Shown here in pieces: positions 22,302 through 33,300 of a stretch of 64,000 nucleotides of DNA. The notes beneath the pieces were generated by a model. The model had not been told where the DNA came from and searched no databases. It worked only from the letters and a program-made list of their open reading frames with translations. The stretch comes from Nematostella vectensis. Lineage: Eukaryota; Cnidaria; Anthozoa; Actiniaria; Edwardsiidae. Where the stretch lies: assembly GCF_932526225.1 (NCBI RefSeq), contig NC_064038.1, positions 16,603,075 to 16,667,074 on the forward strand. The letters run 5' to 3'. The first letter of the stretch is position 1, and every line of letters starts with the position of its first letter. The position numbers and the translations under genes are program-made.

Positions 22302-23521
22302 TGGACATACAAGGGATCAAATATCACCTGTGTGATCCAGAAGTCGCAAGTTCTGGCCTACGTGAAATTGAGGATGATGAGTCGTCTCCAATTTTATTTT
22401 GCTGTGGTAATCTGAGCTCGGGTGCTATCCACAGGTTTTTTCCTTGAGCATAAATGCAATGAATATTGCAGAATGCTGAAACTCGAAAATGCTTGACTTT
22501 GACTATAGTTATGCTCTAACAAAGATATATTATATATTATGTGTTCATGAACACTGCTGTTACAGCAAATGTTACTGTTTTGCTTATGACTAAGGGATTG
22601 ACAAACAATTAGATTACAGATGGGGAGGAGGGTTGCAGGAATTTTTGTTGCACCATATTTTTTGTCTCAACTTCTGCATGATTTCTTTTTCTAACTTGTT
22701 CAACATTTTTTTATCCGTTGCAAAAGGTTGCTCAATTTATTTTTTAGAGGTTGAAGTGCTTGCTTAATATATTTTTTTGGGTAAGGGGGGGGGGGGGGGG
22801 GGGGGCTAACGCAACCTGCAACCCCCCCCCCCCAACTCTCCTTCAATATATACAAACCACCTGACTCTAAATTTCCAGTCTGACTTTTAGTCCAATAAAC
22901 GAACGATTTAGGTTCGACAAAATTTGTAACAAAGCCAATTTACCTTAGATCTGTTTATATGCATCCAAATAGTGCACACAAAAAAATCCACCCGAATCTG
23001 ACAATGGCAACCTCTTCGTCGAAACCATCGAAAATCCAAGATGGCCGCCATTTTTTAGCAAAAACTCAAATCAAAACAGTTACACAATCACACATGGCAA
23101 ATTAAAGGATCTAAACATGTTTATTGCATTTCGATACATGTTAAAAATGGCATTAAATCGAAACCTGAGCTTGCAAAACATTTCATTTTTTTAAGCTTTC
23201 TAATCCAAAATGGCCGCCAAATCCAAGATTATCGCCTTCAGGCTAAATTTTACCTACATATTTCACGTGAAAGCAAATAAACACCCAATACTAGATACTT
23301 AGATAACTTGGTATTATATTTCATGCATAATGGCTGTTAAGTGATTTAATAAAGGCAATAAAATCAATTTACAAGGACGCAATGCTTGTTTTCAATGCGA
23401 CCAATTCTCCCGAAATCATACACTCGGGCAGTATAGACACGTTAAATATATATAATATCATGCCGCAGCTCTTCCGAGACGAAAATCGCTTTTGATTTTT
23501 CTTTAAAATGCGGAAATCTGA
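22302..23521. other. No gene; G/C-tract hairpin
   Basis: Contains a run of about 20 G followed closely by a run of about 12 C (22784-22833) able to form a hairpin. Nothing else recognised. Confidence 0.4.
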
Positions 23522-25640
23522 TTATGCCAGGTCTACATCGTCATCAAACTCCTCACGATCCACTTCAGGAGAGTTGAGGCACGCAATGCCCTTACATTGG
23601 CCACACGCTGGAGTGCACTGAAGCCCGTTCTTGAAGCAGGTGCATAATCTTGTCTCACAATGACCACCGCAATTACACTTGATGTTTCGCAGAAGCTGCG
23701 CTGGGGCTGCTGGCTCTGACATCTGCACAGGAACAAAGCCTGTGCAGGTTACCGGCCATCCCCACTCCTCAGGAGAAACACCATTCCCTTTCCATGCCTG
23801 GACCTGAAGAAAGTCGCGGTGACTGTGAAATCGGGAGGGGTCTGATGTCGACGGAAGCTTCTCCGGGGGTACTTATCCTGCTGCTGTGGCCACTTTCGTT
23901 TGAAACCTCTGGAGCCTTGCGGTTTTCAGATCATACACTTCCATACCATCCACTGCTTCCATACATTATGAGAAGAGCCCTCTCGCCAGCTGTTTCTATG
24001 GCCACTTTAGAAAACTAAAGTTGCAGCACATTCTGCAAGGGCAGCATATTTCTTCAGAACCCCGACTTTCCCGATTCCATATGGCCTTGAAGTGGTATCA
24101 CAGCCACTGACAGCATGAAGAAAAAGAAGTGACTCTGATAACTGAGTGACCACTCTGCGCTTGATGGTGCTAGCACAAACAGTTCGTTTTGCAGTGACTA
24201 TGTATACATTTCTGGCAGCAAGATCTGTGTGATGCAGCTGGAAAACATCAGTCTTCTGCAACCACAGCTACTGGCCTTTCTAGGGCGTATGTACAAGCCA
24301 TCTGGCCAATCTTGTAATCTGCATCTCCTGGGGCGTGTTCAACAGTGACTCTAGCTCGACCCATTTCGTCAGCGAGGAGGTAGATAAGGGCCTGCTTGTT
24401 GGTGGAATTTCCAAGGAAAGCTTTTTTGGACATCATCAGGCGCATTTCTTTGGTGACAGACACTGCTGCGCCAACGTCGTTGCTCGATCGACGTCGATGG
24501 GCTTCATCCTTTGTACTTGGGCCATGGTATCCATCAAAAACTACCGTGGCATTAGCGTAGCTGCTACACACATGTCGAACGTACAGGGTGAATATTTCAG
24601 CATACGTCGAATTCTTTGGCCATGCGAACTTGTGAAGCAGCCCTCCTCCATCAATGACATACCGCAGGTCTGTAGTGGGGAGTGTCGCAACTACACTTTC
24701 GGGAACGAGCTTGACTAAATGGTGAATTAGTTCTGCTTTGTCGCCGGTCCTCATACGCATGTAGTTGTCAAAAAGAGCAGTCGGTAGAGAGCACAGTTCG
24801 TAGGCGAGCAATTCAGACAAAGGGATGTCTCCGATACCCATGAGCAGAAGGCGCTGATACAAATGTTGCGGATCCAGTTCTACTCGTCCTCCAGAGAAAG
24901 TTTTCAAGTATGCAGCAGAGGCAAGGGTCTTGACTTGATTCTTCTTTGAGAACGAATACGCTGATACAGTCTTACCAACCATTGACTGAAGAACTTGATC
25001 TCCTACCGCTTTTGCGTCATCAGCATTCCCCTCATCGTCGGCAATTAGGCCAGTTGATAAGCTCACGAGTTTGGTGCTGGAGGTGTTGAAAACACCGCGC
25101 TCGTTAAAAACATCAACTAGTTTTCCTATGTCAGACATGTCCCTCTTAATTCGGGAAGCTGTCAGGTCACGATGGCCGCTTTCATCATCTGGTAATAAAC
25201 CTGCAATCTCGAATACGCACTGGCTTATCTCTGAGCATATTGGTCTTGAACACAGAGAAAGGAGACGGGTACGTTCATCGAATCCACGTCCGCGCGTCAG
25301 CCCGCCACTTGTCTTGAGCCCGGCCATAAGAACTTGCTCAATAAATAAGTCAGTAAACATACCACACCACGCGCCGTCTGTTCTTCTTACAGGAAATAAG
25401 CAATCTGTAAATGATCTGTACACTTCAGGGTGAGTACGCTCAAGGTCCTGCATTCTTGGAATAAACAGTGCCAGGGACTTTGTGTAGTTGTTATGACCGG
25501 CCGCTGCGAGATACGGATGCATATCACACAGGCATTTCAGGTACAACTTCCAATCTCCCGTTCTGATTGAACGAAGGAAAGATCTCAGAATTTGGGTAAC
25601 ATTCTTTGAACTGTTTCCTTTTCCATTATTTACGTAAAGG
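23522..25640 (-). pseudogene. FEN1/XPG-like nuclease with C-terminal CXC zinc domain, broken
   Basis: Minus strand. About 270 N-terminal residues (helical, ILRSFLRSIRTGDWKLYLKC, CMFTDLF-like segments) have no known fold to me. They are followed by a flap-nuclease core: LRYVIDGGGLLHKF (first Asp), ATVVFDGYHGPSTKDEAHRR (second Asp and Arg pair), HAPGDADYKI and VVAEDTDVF (I-domain acids), then VSGCDTTSRPYGIGKVGVL (helix-hairpin-helix). The order and residues fit FEN1/XPG enzymes, which cut branched DNA. At 23522-23728 a Cys-rich end (CNCGGHCETRLCTCF, CTPACGQCKGIACL) resembles a tesmin/TSO1 CXC DNA-binding domain. A 2-nt deletion shifts frame at about 24255, and further shifts lie between 24020 and 23740. 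The 5' end abuts BEL sequence at about 25625-25640 and may be truncated. Confidence 0.7.
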
Positions 25641-26784
25641 AGTACTAGGGACCCCAACAGTCAATCTCGATGGGGAAGAAGGCACGAAGACTCTCGGAGT
25701 AGGATGGAACCCGCAGAGAGACACAATAAGCTTCGCCTCGAGGGATTTGAAGTTGAAAGCACTGACGAAGAGATCCGTACTCTCGAGCATCTCCCAGCTG
25801 TATGACCCTCTAGGCCTCGCGTCAGCCGTCACGATCAAAGCAAGAGTAGCGCTGCAAGAGGTTTGGAGGGCAGAACAGTTCGACTGGGACGATCCCCTTC
25901 CAGAAGAAACAACTGTCATGTGGCTTTCACTACTGAAAGAGATCGTAAGCCTGAAGGAGGTCCAAATCCCGAGATGTCTCAAGCCCCATAACGCAGGCGA
26001 CCGATCAGAGCTTCACGTGTTCGCCGACGCAAGCTGTAAGGCATATGGCGCCGTCGCCTACCTTGTCTGGCCGACTCCGCAAGGCCCAGAGGTCCGCATT
26101 GTGGCAGCGAAAGCCAGAGTAGCACCACTGCGCCAATCAACAGTCCCTAGACTAGAGCTGATGGCAGCTCTCGTAGCCTCCAGACTCGCGAAAACCATCG
26201 TCTCAGAGCTCAAGACAAAGCCGGAGAGCGTCGTCTTGTGGTCGGACTCCACGATAGTCCTGTCCTGGTTAAGATCCCGGTCCTCCGCATTCAAGCCCTT
26301 CGTAGGTGTTCTCATCGCCGAGATCCAGTCCGAGTGGGAACAAGGTCACTGGAGACATGTACCGACGGATCAAAATCTAGCTGACGACCTAAGCAGATGC
26401 ATCACTGTTGAAGAGCTAAGCAAAGGAAGATGGATGAGCGGTCCACCCTTCCTCAAGAAACCGAGAGCTGATTGGCCTATCGAGGCGGCCGTAACCCAAG
26501 AAGAAGAAGATCCGGAAAGAAAGAAAGAGACGCCAGTAAGTGCAATCGCCGCCGCCGTCCAGGAGGAACCACTACTAGATCCGCAATCCCAATCCAGATG
26601 GAGTCGCCTTGTGAGGATCACCGCATATTGTATGCGATTTGTAAGCAACCTCAAGTCCAGTGTGAAGAACCCAGAGCAGAAGAAAACTAGTCACCTAGCA
26701 CCTGCAGAAATCGAAGCCGCTGAAGAGTATTGGCTGCGGTTCAGTCAGCGAGCCATGAAGACAGAAGACTACCCGAATCTGTAG
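25635..26784 (+). pseudogene. BEL RT C-part and RNase H
   Basis: Frame begins near TKTLGVGWNPQRDTISF, a conserved block after the BEL RT palm. It continues with SQLYDPLGLASAVTIKARV, then the Pao-type RNase H: HVFADASCKAYGAVAYL (first catalytic Asp), RLELMAALVASRLA (catalytic Glu) and LWSDSTIVLSWL (second Asp), and NLADDLSR near the end. Catalytic residues are present. A stop at 26782-26784 separates it from the integrase. In the family this part removes RNA from the RNA-DNA hybrid. Confidence 0.8.
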
Positions 26785-26824
26785 CCATTCATAGACGAGG
26801 ATGGCTTGATGAGGGTAGGGAGCC

Positions 26825-27777
26825 GTGACCAGGACCAGCCTGCCGTATGACCAAGTGTATCCAGTACTCCTCCCAGCGAAGTATCACATCTCGACGCTGA
26901 TCATGAGAGAGATGCATCAAATGACGAATCGCGCAGGGCGAGAAAGAACCCTGTCTGAACCGCGTGCGAAGTACTGGATCCTACGAGGGAGAAATCTTGC
27001 AAAGAAGATCACAAGAGAATGCGTGCCTTGTAGGAAACAAAAGCAACCGCCACACACTACAATGATGGCTGATCTTCCGAAAGAAAGATTGCAGTTAGTC
27101 TCACCGCCTTTCAAGGTAACAGGAGTGGACTTATTCGGGCCATTCAGACTGAAGTATGGAAGAAAGCAATCGATCAAGGCATGGGAAGCAATCTTCACCT
27201 GTGCGACCGTACGAGCGGTGCACTTGGAAATCGTGGAGAACACATCAGCGGAAGCGTTCCTCCAAGCAGTTAGACGATTCGCCGCAACCCACGGATGGCC
27301 AGAGACGTTGATCTCAGACAACGGAGGCTCGTTTGTAGGAGCAGAAGCAGAACTCAGCAAACTAGTCATCGATGAGAAGAAGTGTCTTGAAGACTTTGCG
27401 ATGCTGCACAAGTTCAACTGGATCTTCATATCCCCCTACAGTCCCCATCAAGGAGGAATGTACGAGAGTTTGATCAAGCAAGTCAAGCACTCATCGTGAA
27501 CTACTTCTGGAGACGGTTCATCCGAGAGTACGTTCTAACGCTGATCAGTCGCGGCCGCTCCAAATGGCAGAAGGAAGGTCGCCAGATGAGCGTCGGAGAT
27601 GTTGTCCTGCTAGTGGGTTTCACGACGCTACGTGAAAATGGAGTCTTGGACGCGTCGTGGAGACCTACCCCGGGCAAGACGGACTCGTACGGAACGTGAG
27701 AGTCAAGACAGCCAGCGGAGCGGAATATCAGAGGTCCGTCCAGCGCTGCTGCTTGATAAGCGAAGCAGAGTAACAAA
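26825..27777 (+). pseudogene. BEL integrase with internal deletion
   Basis: The zinc-binding N-terminus has a His pair near 26915-26925 (MREMHQMTNRAGRERTL) and CVPCRKQK. The DDE core follows, with first Asp in VTGVDLFGPF, second Asp in LISDNGGSF, and YSPHQGGMYESLIKQV covering the Glu region, where the Glu in MYESL fits. After VKHS the frame breaks. The next recognisable part is the DUF5641-type C-terminus (NYFWRRFIREYVLTL, MSVGDVVLLV), so a stretch of roughly 80-100 codons is missing between them. A further frameshift lies near 27620. The element frame ends with TAA at 27771-27773. Confidence 0.75.
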
Positions 27778-27809
27778 TAGCGCCTTCTCATTGGCGCCCC
27801 CCGAGGATT

Positions 27810-28294
27810 TGTTGTAGATAGCGCATCGAACACTGTTTGTTTTCTAAGTGACTGATTCAATATGTAAGTAATTAAGTTTGATTGACACAAGCTGATAATT
27901 GCTTCTTAAAAGGCATCTGTAAATTGAGACCAGTTAGAGTCAATAGAGCACACGAGGAGATAGCAAGTTTAGAGCATAGTTAAGTTAAAGTCAAGACCGC
28001 GCAGGGATCCATCCTTCAGGTACCATGATCAAGTTATATTAGCTTTATAGCGCATGATTTTGTATGTTTTGTGTAGTAGTAATTATTGATTCAAGTGTAT
28101 GTTCCATTGCTTGTAAGTTTAATTCCGTAAATCTCTATCGCTCCACAACTATGATCGGAATGTGTAGGAATATGCCCGAGATCTAGCCTAAATGCTGTAA
28201 TTATTGATCTGTTCCAGAATGTTTTAATATAATCAATATTGGAAGAAATCCTTGAGGCCGGTCTTAAATCGCTTCGTAGCCGGGGTCTACTTCA
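27810..28294 (+). repeat. BEL 1 LTR, left copy
   Basis: Begins TGTTGTAGA immediately after the C tract and GAGGATT, and ends about TCTACTTCA, giving a short imperfect terminal inversion. A second, nearly identical 485-bp copy is at 36320-36804. The outer boundary is estimated. Confidence 0.6.
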
Positions 28295-28733
28295 ATCATC
28301 ATCGTCGTCGTCGTCGTCATTATCATCATTATTATTTTTTATTAATCAGACCGCTTTTGAAATATAATTGCAACCAAATTTTATCAAAATACGAAAATGT
28401 CCGGTCAAGTAAACAAAAGTATTTGTTTTGAAGCTGGTCACCTAGCGCAGCCGCCAACCTGCCATCTTGGAAATTACCCACAAGACCCTAGGAACGAGGC
28501 TGCATTTTACAAAGCACAAGCGTTTTATTGATTATGTGTATTTCCAGAAACCAATCCATACCCCAAGCACAGAGGTAATTCCAGAGGCAAGGGGGGGGGA
28601 TTTTTCTCAATTTCCAGGGGATAAAAGACCCTATTTCCCATACAAACTTATTTTGTATCTGGAAATTCGGGAGGATTGGGGGTACCTTTCCTAATTCCCT
28701 CAATAGTGTTTTTTATTTCCTCCTGTCACATAC

Positions 28734-29066
28734 CATCATGATTTTTACAAACTCATCAGCTATATCAACACCATACGTGGACTGGACAGCAGTAGACATC
28801 CTTTTCACAGCGAACTGCCAGTGTTTTTCACAAGAGATCGTACGATCAATAGTACCATCTGGCAGCTCAAGTGGGATGGAAGACCACCACCCACCCCCTT
28901 CGTCAATCATAATTCCAGCTGGGTTGAATCTGTAGTTGTCATTTCCTGAAAGCTCTCGCAGTGCTGTGTTCAGTAGACGCCAGAAAGTCCGGATGTTTTT
29001 TTTTTATTCAGATTCACATTCCATTGTAGCAATCTTGAACATTTGGCGTAGAAGAGGGTGGTACAC
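28734..29066 (-). pseudogene. Exon of a MULE-like transposase-related gene (left copy)
   Basis: Minus-strand exon of 111 codons bounded by a CAG acceptor and a GTATGT donor. It reads YHPLLRQMFKIATMECESE, then a TAA stop in a T/A run, IRTFWRLLNTALRELSG, YRFNPAGIMIDEGGGWW and ISCEKHWQFAVKR. FNP..., MIDEGG and C..H spacing resemble the transposase core of MULE/SWIM-type genes. This assignment is family-level inference. The in-frame stop (29010 area, in the A run of the minus strand) makes it a probable pseudogene. Confidence 0.45.
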
Positions 29067-29981
29067 CTGTCAGCAACCACAAGTGTCACCAAAGGGTGTA
29101 ATTGATTATGCATCCCAGGGGTACCACAAGTTAGGGATCATTGTCTGACAACCAACAATGGACTCTACAATGGTAATTTTGGGCGGGAGCATACTGGGGG
29201 CCACAGTACTATAAAAGTCACATTCATGTCTATTTTCACATTAATTCACCACTATACTAGGGTGTCAAGTGTTGACGGCTCAAGAAAAGAAATCTCAGGC
29301 TAAGAAGGAAAAAAATAGGAGGTCTTGAGCAGAAATAGGAAATTTTGCTAGCCCTGACAAATTGTTTAGATCAGTAATGATCAATTTACTGGATACAGAA
29401 GACAAAAATACCATTTCAGATTTCAGTAAAATGTTTGGGAGTTCTGGGGACATGCAATTTTGGTGGGGTCCAAACATATTGTATACACCTATTTCAAAAA
29501 AGGTTGTCAGTGCAAATGGCGAATGGCAAATAGTAAATGGTAGTTCTAAGCCTAATTAGTGCGATCTCAATGTAATTAAGGTTGATGAGAGATCTTACTA
29601 AGACCCTTTATCTGTATGAGTTTAGTTTGATTAGGATCAATTGCTAACGGATTAAAACCAATTGTCACGAGTGGTATTCTGTTAATTTCTTCCAGGATAA
29701 TAAAGCGATCTCAATGTAATTAACGTGGATGAAAGATCTTACCAAGACCGGGATAAGGGCAAATCAGTGACACATACTTTTCGAGCACGGCGCCCTAAAC
29801 TTGAAAAAAATATGTATATATATTATAAGTATTTTATTAGGTTAACGTGTAATCTTGTTACTGGCAAAATATCAAAAGTGTTCTATTTATTGCTATAAAG
29901 TTATGGTGCTAAATGCAAAAACCGTCCGTAATTGGGGCAATACACTGTAGTATGTATTGACAGCCTCATTAGTAGATGTAA

Positions 29982-30290
29982 AAGGCCGATTCTGGGCCAG
30001 TTGACCTTGACCTTGACCTTGGGGGCCGATTCTGGGCCAGTTGGCCTTGACCTTGGCCTTGGCCCCACCCCTCCCCTGAGAAGAAAGATCTTTAGCCCCG
30101 CCCCTCCCCCATGAGGGTGTATTAGCGGCCACACTCGCTATATTAACCGGCCCGATTCTGGGCCAGTTGACCTTGACCTTGGCCTTGGCCCCACCCCTCC
30201 CCCTGAGAAGAAAGATCTTTGGCCCCACCCCTCCCCCTAAGAACGTTTTAGCGGCCACACGCGCTTTATTAACCGGCTTCGGCTCACATC
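29982..30290 (+). repeat. 127-bp tandem repeat upstream of polymerase gene
   Basis: About 2.3 units starting GGCCGATTCTGGGCCAGTTG (29984, 30023, 30149), each with CCTTGACCTTGG runs, C-rich CCCCACCCCTCCCC boxes, GAGAAGAAAGATCTTT, and GCGGCCACAC. It lies directly before the polymerase start at 30334 and could be its promoter region. Confidence 0.65.
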
Positions 30291-30333
30291 TAAAAAATTG
30301 GGGTGGTTTAAAGACATGGGTGACATAGTGTAG

Positions 30334-33300
30334 ATGAGCATGAGTACCGTGAGGGAGTTGAGAGCCCTCGCCAAAGAGCGAGGGATCGAAGGCTACTACG
30401 GATTGCGTAGGGCAGAACTCGTCGAAGCGTTGGGTGGTGCGCCGCGTGGTGTGGTCCCTGACGTGCCATCGAGTATCCTCGATGAGCCGATACCTGAGAT
30501 TGATGTCCCCATCCTCAGGCCTTCCCACCCCCCTAGGAACAAGGGGGTTCCGTCACTCAAGCATCTCGCTGAGAATGCGGCCGCGTCGGTGAAGAAAGAG
30601 TTAAGCAAGTTCGCAGATTGGGTGTTATCTTATGTCCCTGGGTCTGTGAAAAAGACTGTGGATGAGCGGGTGAACAGTCTAAGAGATAAAGTGGACCGCA
30701 TATTCAAGAGGGTTGAGCGGTTCGCACCTAAAGAAAAACAAACAGCGTTGAAGGGGTATCTCAAGACCCATAGGGTAGACGGGCAGGAAGGGTATGACCC
30801 CAAGGCGTTCGTCACTGGTGTCAAACCAAAGGTTCTAGATCTAATCAATCGGCAAAAGAAGCCTATCAAAGTCAAGTTTATCTTTACTTGTAAATTCGTA
30901 AAAGAAAACCTGACCACCGGCCAGATTGATGAGAACTCAGGATACTTCCATTCCAACGTTGAGATGGTAACAGAGTCAACAGATTTCTCTGACTCGTTCA
31001 ATACGATGACAAATCGTATACTTGAGTCGGTTGAGCAATTTCAAAACCAAGGCTCCGGATGGCAGTTTGATCAAGTGGAGTACTTTGATATCAACATCGA
31101 CCCCTTTAAACCGCTTTCTGGAAGTTCCTTTATTCCACTACCATCAAAATTAGCGTCTAAAAAGGCGATCGTCAATGTTAAGAACGAGAGCGATCATGAG
31201 TGTTTCAAATGGGCGGTAACCTCAGCCGTGTTTCCTAAAGAGGAACACGCCCAAAGACTAAATAAACAAATGAGAGAGAGCTCTTAGAAGTTCAACTGGT
31301 CAGGAATAGAGTTCCCCGTTTCACTAAGACAGATTGATAAGTTTGAGAAGCAAAACCCCTACGCAATTAACGTCTACGGGTATGAGGGTGGTGTGTACCC
31401 TCTAAGAATAAGCAAGAAACATAAAGCTAATGTGATCAACTTACTTCTCATGTCGAACGATGAAACAAGTCACTACTGCTGGATTAAAAATATGTCGAGA
31501 CTGCTATCCTCCCAGGTCAATAATCACCAACACACAAGCGTGTTTTGCTATAGATGTCTTAAATCATTCCGGTCAAAGACTTCACTAGAAAAACATCTCG
31601 AGTACTGCGCCAAAAACGAGGAGGTTAAGATTGAAATGTCTGTAGATGAAGATGGGGGTCCCCTCCATGCTTACTTTAAGAATCACACCAGGGAAATGCG
31701 AGTCCCCTTCGTTGTCTACGCCGACTTTGAGAGCGTTACAGAGAACATAGACACATGTTCCCCGGATGAGGGGAGAAGCTTTACTAAGCAATACCAGAAG
31801 CACAAACCATCAGGTTACTGCTATCTCATCAAGTGCTTTGACGGTCAAATATTTCCACCCAAGCTTGTGCGACACACAGCTGAGTCCCCCGACGAGGATA
31901 TCCCACAGATGTTTGTAGGGAGTTTAGAGTCAGACATTATGGACGTTTACAATAAGTTCAAGTTCACTAAGAGGGTTAAGACGACTCTGAAGGACGAAAT
32001 CGCCTATAACAACGCCACTCACTGCCACATCTGTGAGGGTGAGTTAGGAGGGGACAAAGTTCTAGATCACTGCCACCTTACAGGAAGGTATAGAGGAGCT
32101 GCCCACAACGAATGCAACCTTCAGTTTAGGATTCCGAAGTTCTTTCCTGTCGTCTTTCACAATCTGTCTGGGTATGACAGTCATCTGTTTATCAAGAACC
32201 TCGGCACATCAGAAGGCGGGATAAACTGTATACCAAACAACGAAGAGAAATATATCTCGTTTACAAAACAGATTGTGGTCGAGGGTAAGCAGGTTGACAT
32301 GAAACGGGACATAAGATTCATCGACTCCTTTAGATTTATGGCAACTAGCCTTGATAGTTTAGTTGGCGATCTTACTAAGTGTGGGAAGTGTGAGGTATGT
32401 AAGCCCGGAGATTGTGTGAGGAGATACGTAAAAGATGGGAGGGTCGTTCGGTTCGAGGGTATTGGTAGATGTGATAGATGTAAGAATTGCTTGTTAGCTG
32501 AAAGTAGGTGTCTTTCCCCAACGGATAAGAACATCGCTGAAGCTAAAAAGTATTTTGGGGGTACGGTGGATATGATGTTAAGAAAGGGCGTTTTCCCATA
32601 CGACTGGTTCGACGACATCGGCAAACTCGACGCGACCCAACTCCCACCAAAAGAGGCGTTCTACTTCAGACTCAACGACACTGACATATCGGAGGAAGAT
32701 TATCAACACGCCCGGGAGGTGTGGGAAGCCTTCGAGATGAAGACCATGAGGGATTACCATGATCTCTATCTTGAATCTGATGTGTTACTGTTGGCCGACG
32801 TCTTCGATAGCTTCAGAAATGTTTGTCTCGGGAACTATGGTCTAGACCCAGCCTGGTATTACACAGCACCTGGTCTTGCATGGGACGCTGCTTTGAAAAT
32901 CACCAAGGCGCGTCTAGAGTTGCTGACAGACTATGACATGCTGCTCATGATCGAGAGAGGCGTTCGCGGAGGTGTTTCCATGGTGTCTACTAGATATGGT
33001 AAAGCTAACAATCCATACATGGGGGAGTATGACCTCAACCTACCCACAAAGTACATCACATATCTTGATGCAAACAACTTATACGGCTGGGCAATGAGTA
33101 AACCTCTGCCGACTCATGGGTTCAGATGGATGACTGACCGAGAGATAGCAGGTTGGGAGGATCGTCCATGCATTCTGGAGGTTGACTTGGAGTATCCTCA
33201 TCATCTACATGTCCTGCATAATGACTACCCATTAGCTCCAGAGTCCGTTAAGGTTGATAACGTTGAAAAGTTAATCCCAAACCTCAACGATAAGACGAAG

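Larger units (their letters stand above)
25606..28294 (+). mobile_element. BEL/Pao retrotransposon 1, 5'-truncated, with 3' LTR
   Basis: Plus-strand BEL/Pao remnant containing the RT end/RNase H, integrase and C-terminal domain, then a C-rich tract, GAGGAT and a 485-bp LTR. Gag, protease and most of the RT are missing. The break at about 25625-25640 joins the FEN/CXC gene. The frame is interrupted at 26784 and again near 27490. Confidence 0.8.
27772..29972 (+). repeat. 2.2-kb direct repeat D, left copy
   Basis: 2,201 bp running from AACAAATAGCGCC to CAGCCTCATTAG, about 99% identical to 36282-38461. It contains the BEL LTR, a (CATCGT)n-like microsatellite, a MULE-like exon on the minus strand, and about 900 bp of unrecognised sequence. 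The main differences are copy number in the CGTCGT run, a 21-bp indel near 28396, a G-run length near 28590, and scattered point changes. Confidence 0.9.

Noticed and set aside
24335-25433. Plus-strand ORFs over the FEN/CXC gene
   Set aside because: Antisense shadows without domain motifs.
29893-30528. 211-codon minus-strand ORF
   Set aside because: It lies over the 127-bp GC-rich tandem repeat and the start of the polymerase gene; its repeated Lys/Val/Gly units follow the DNA repeat.
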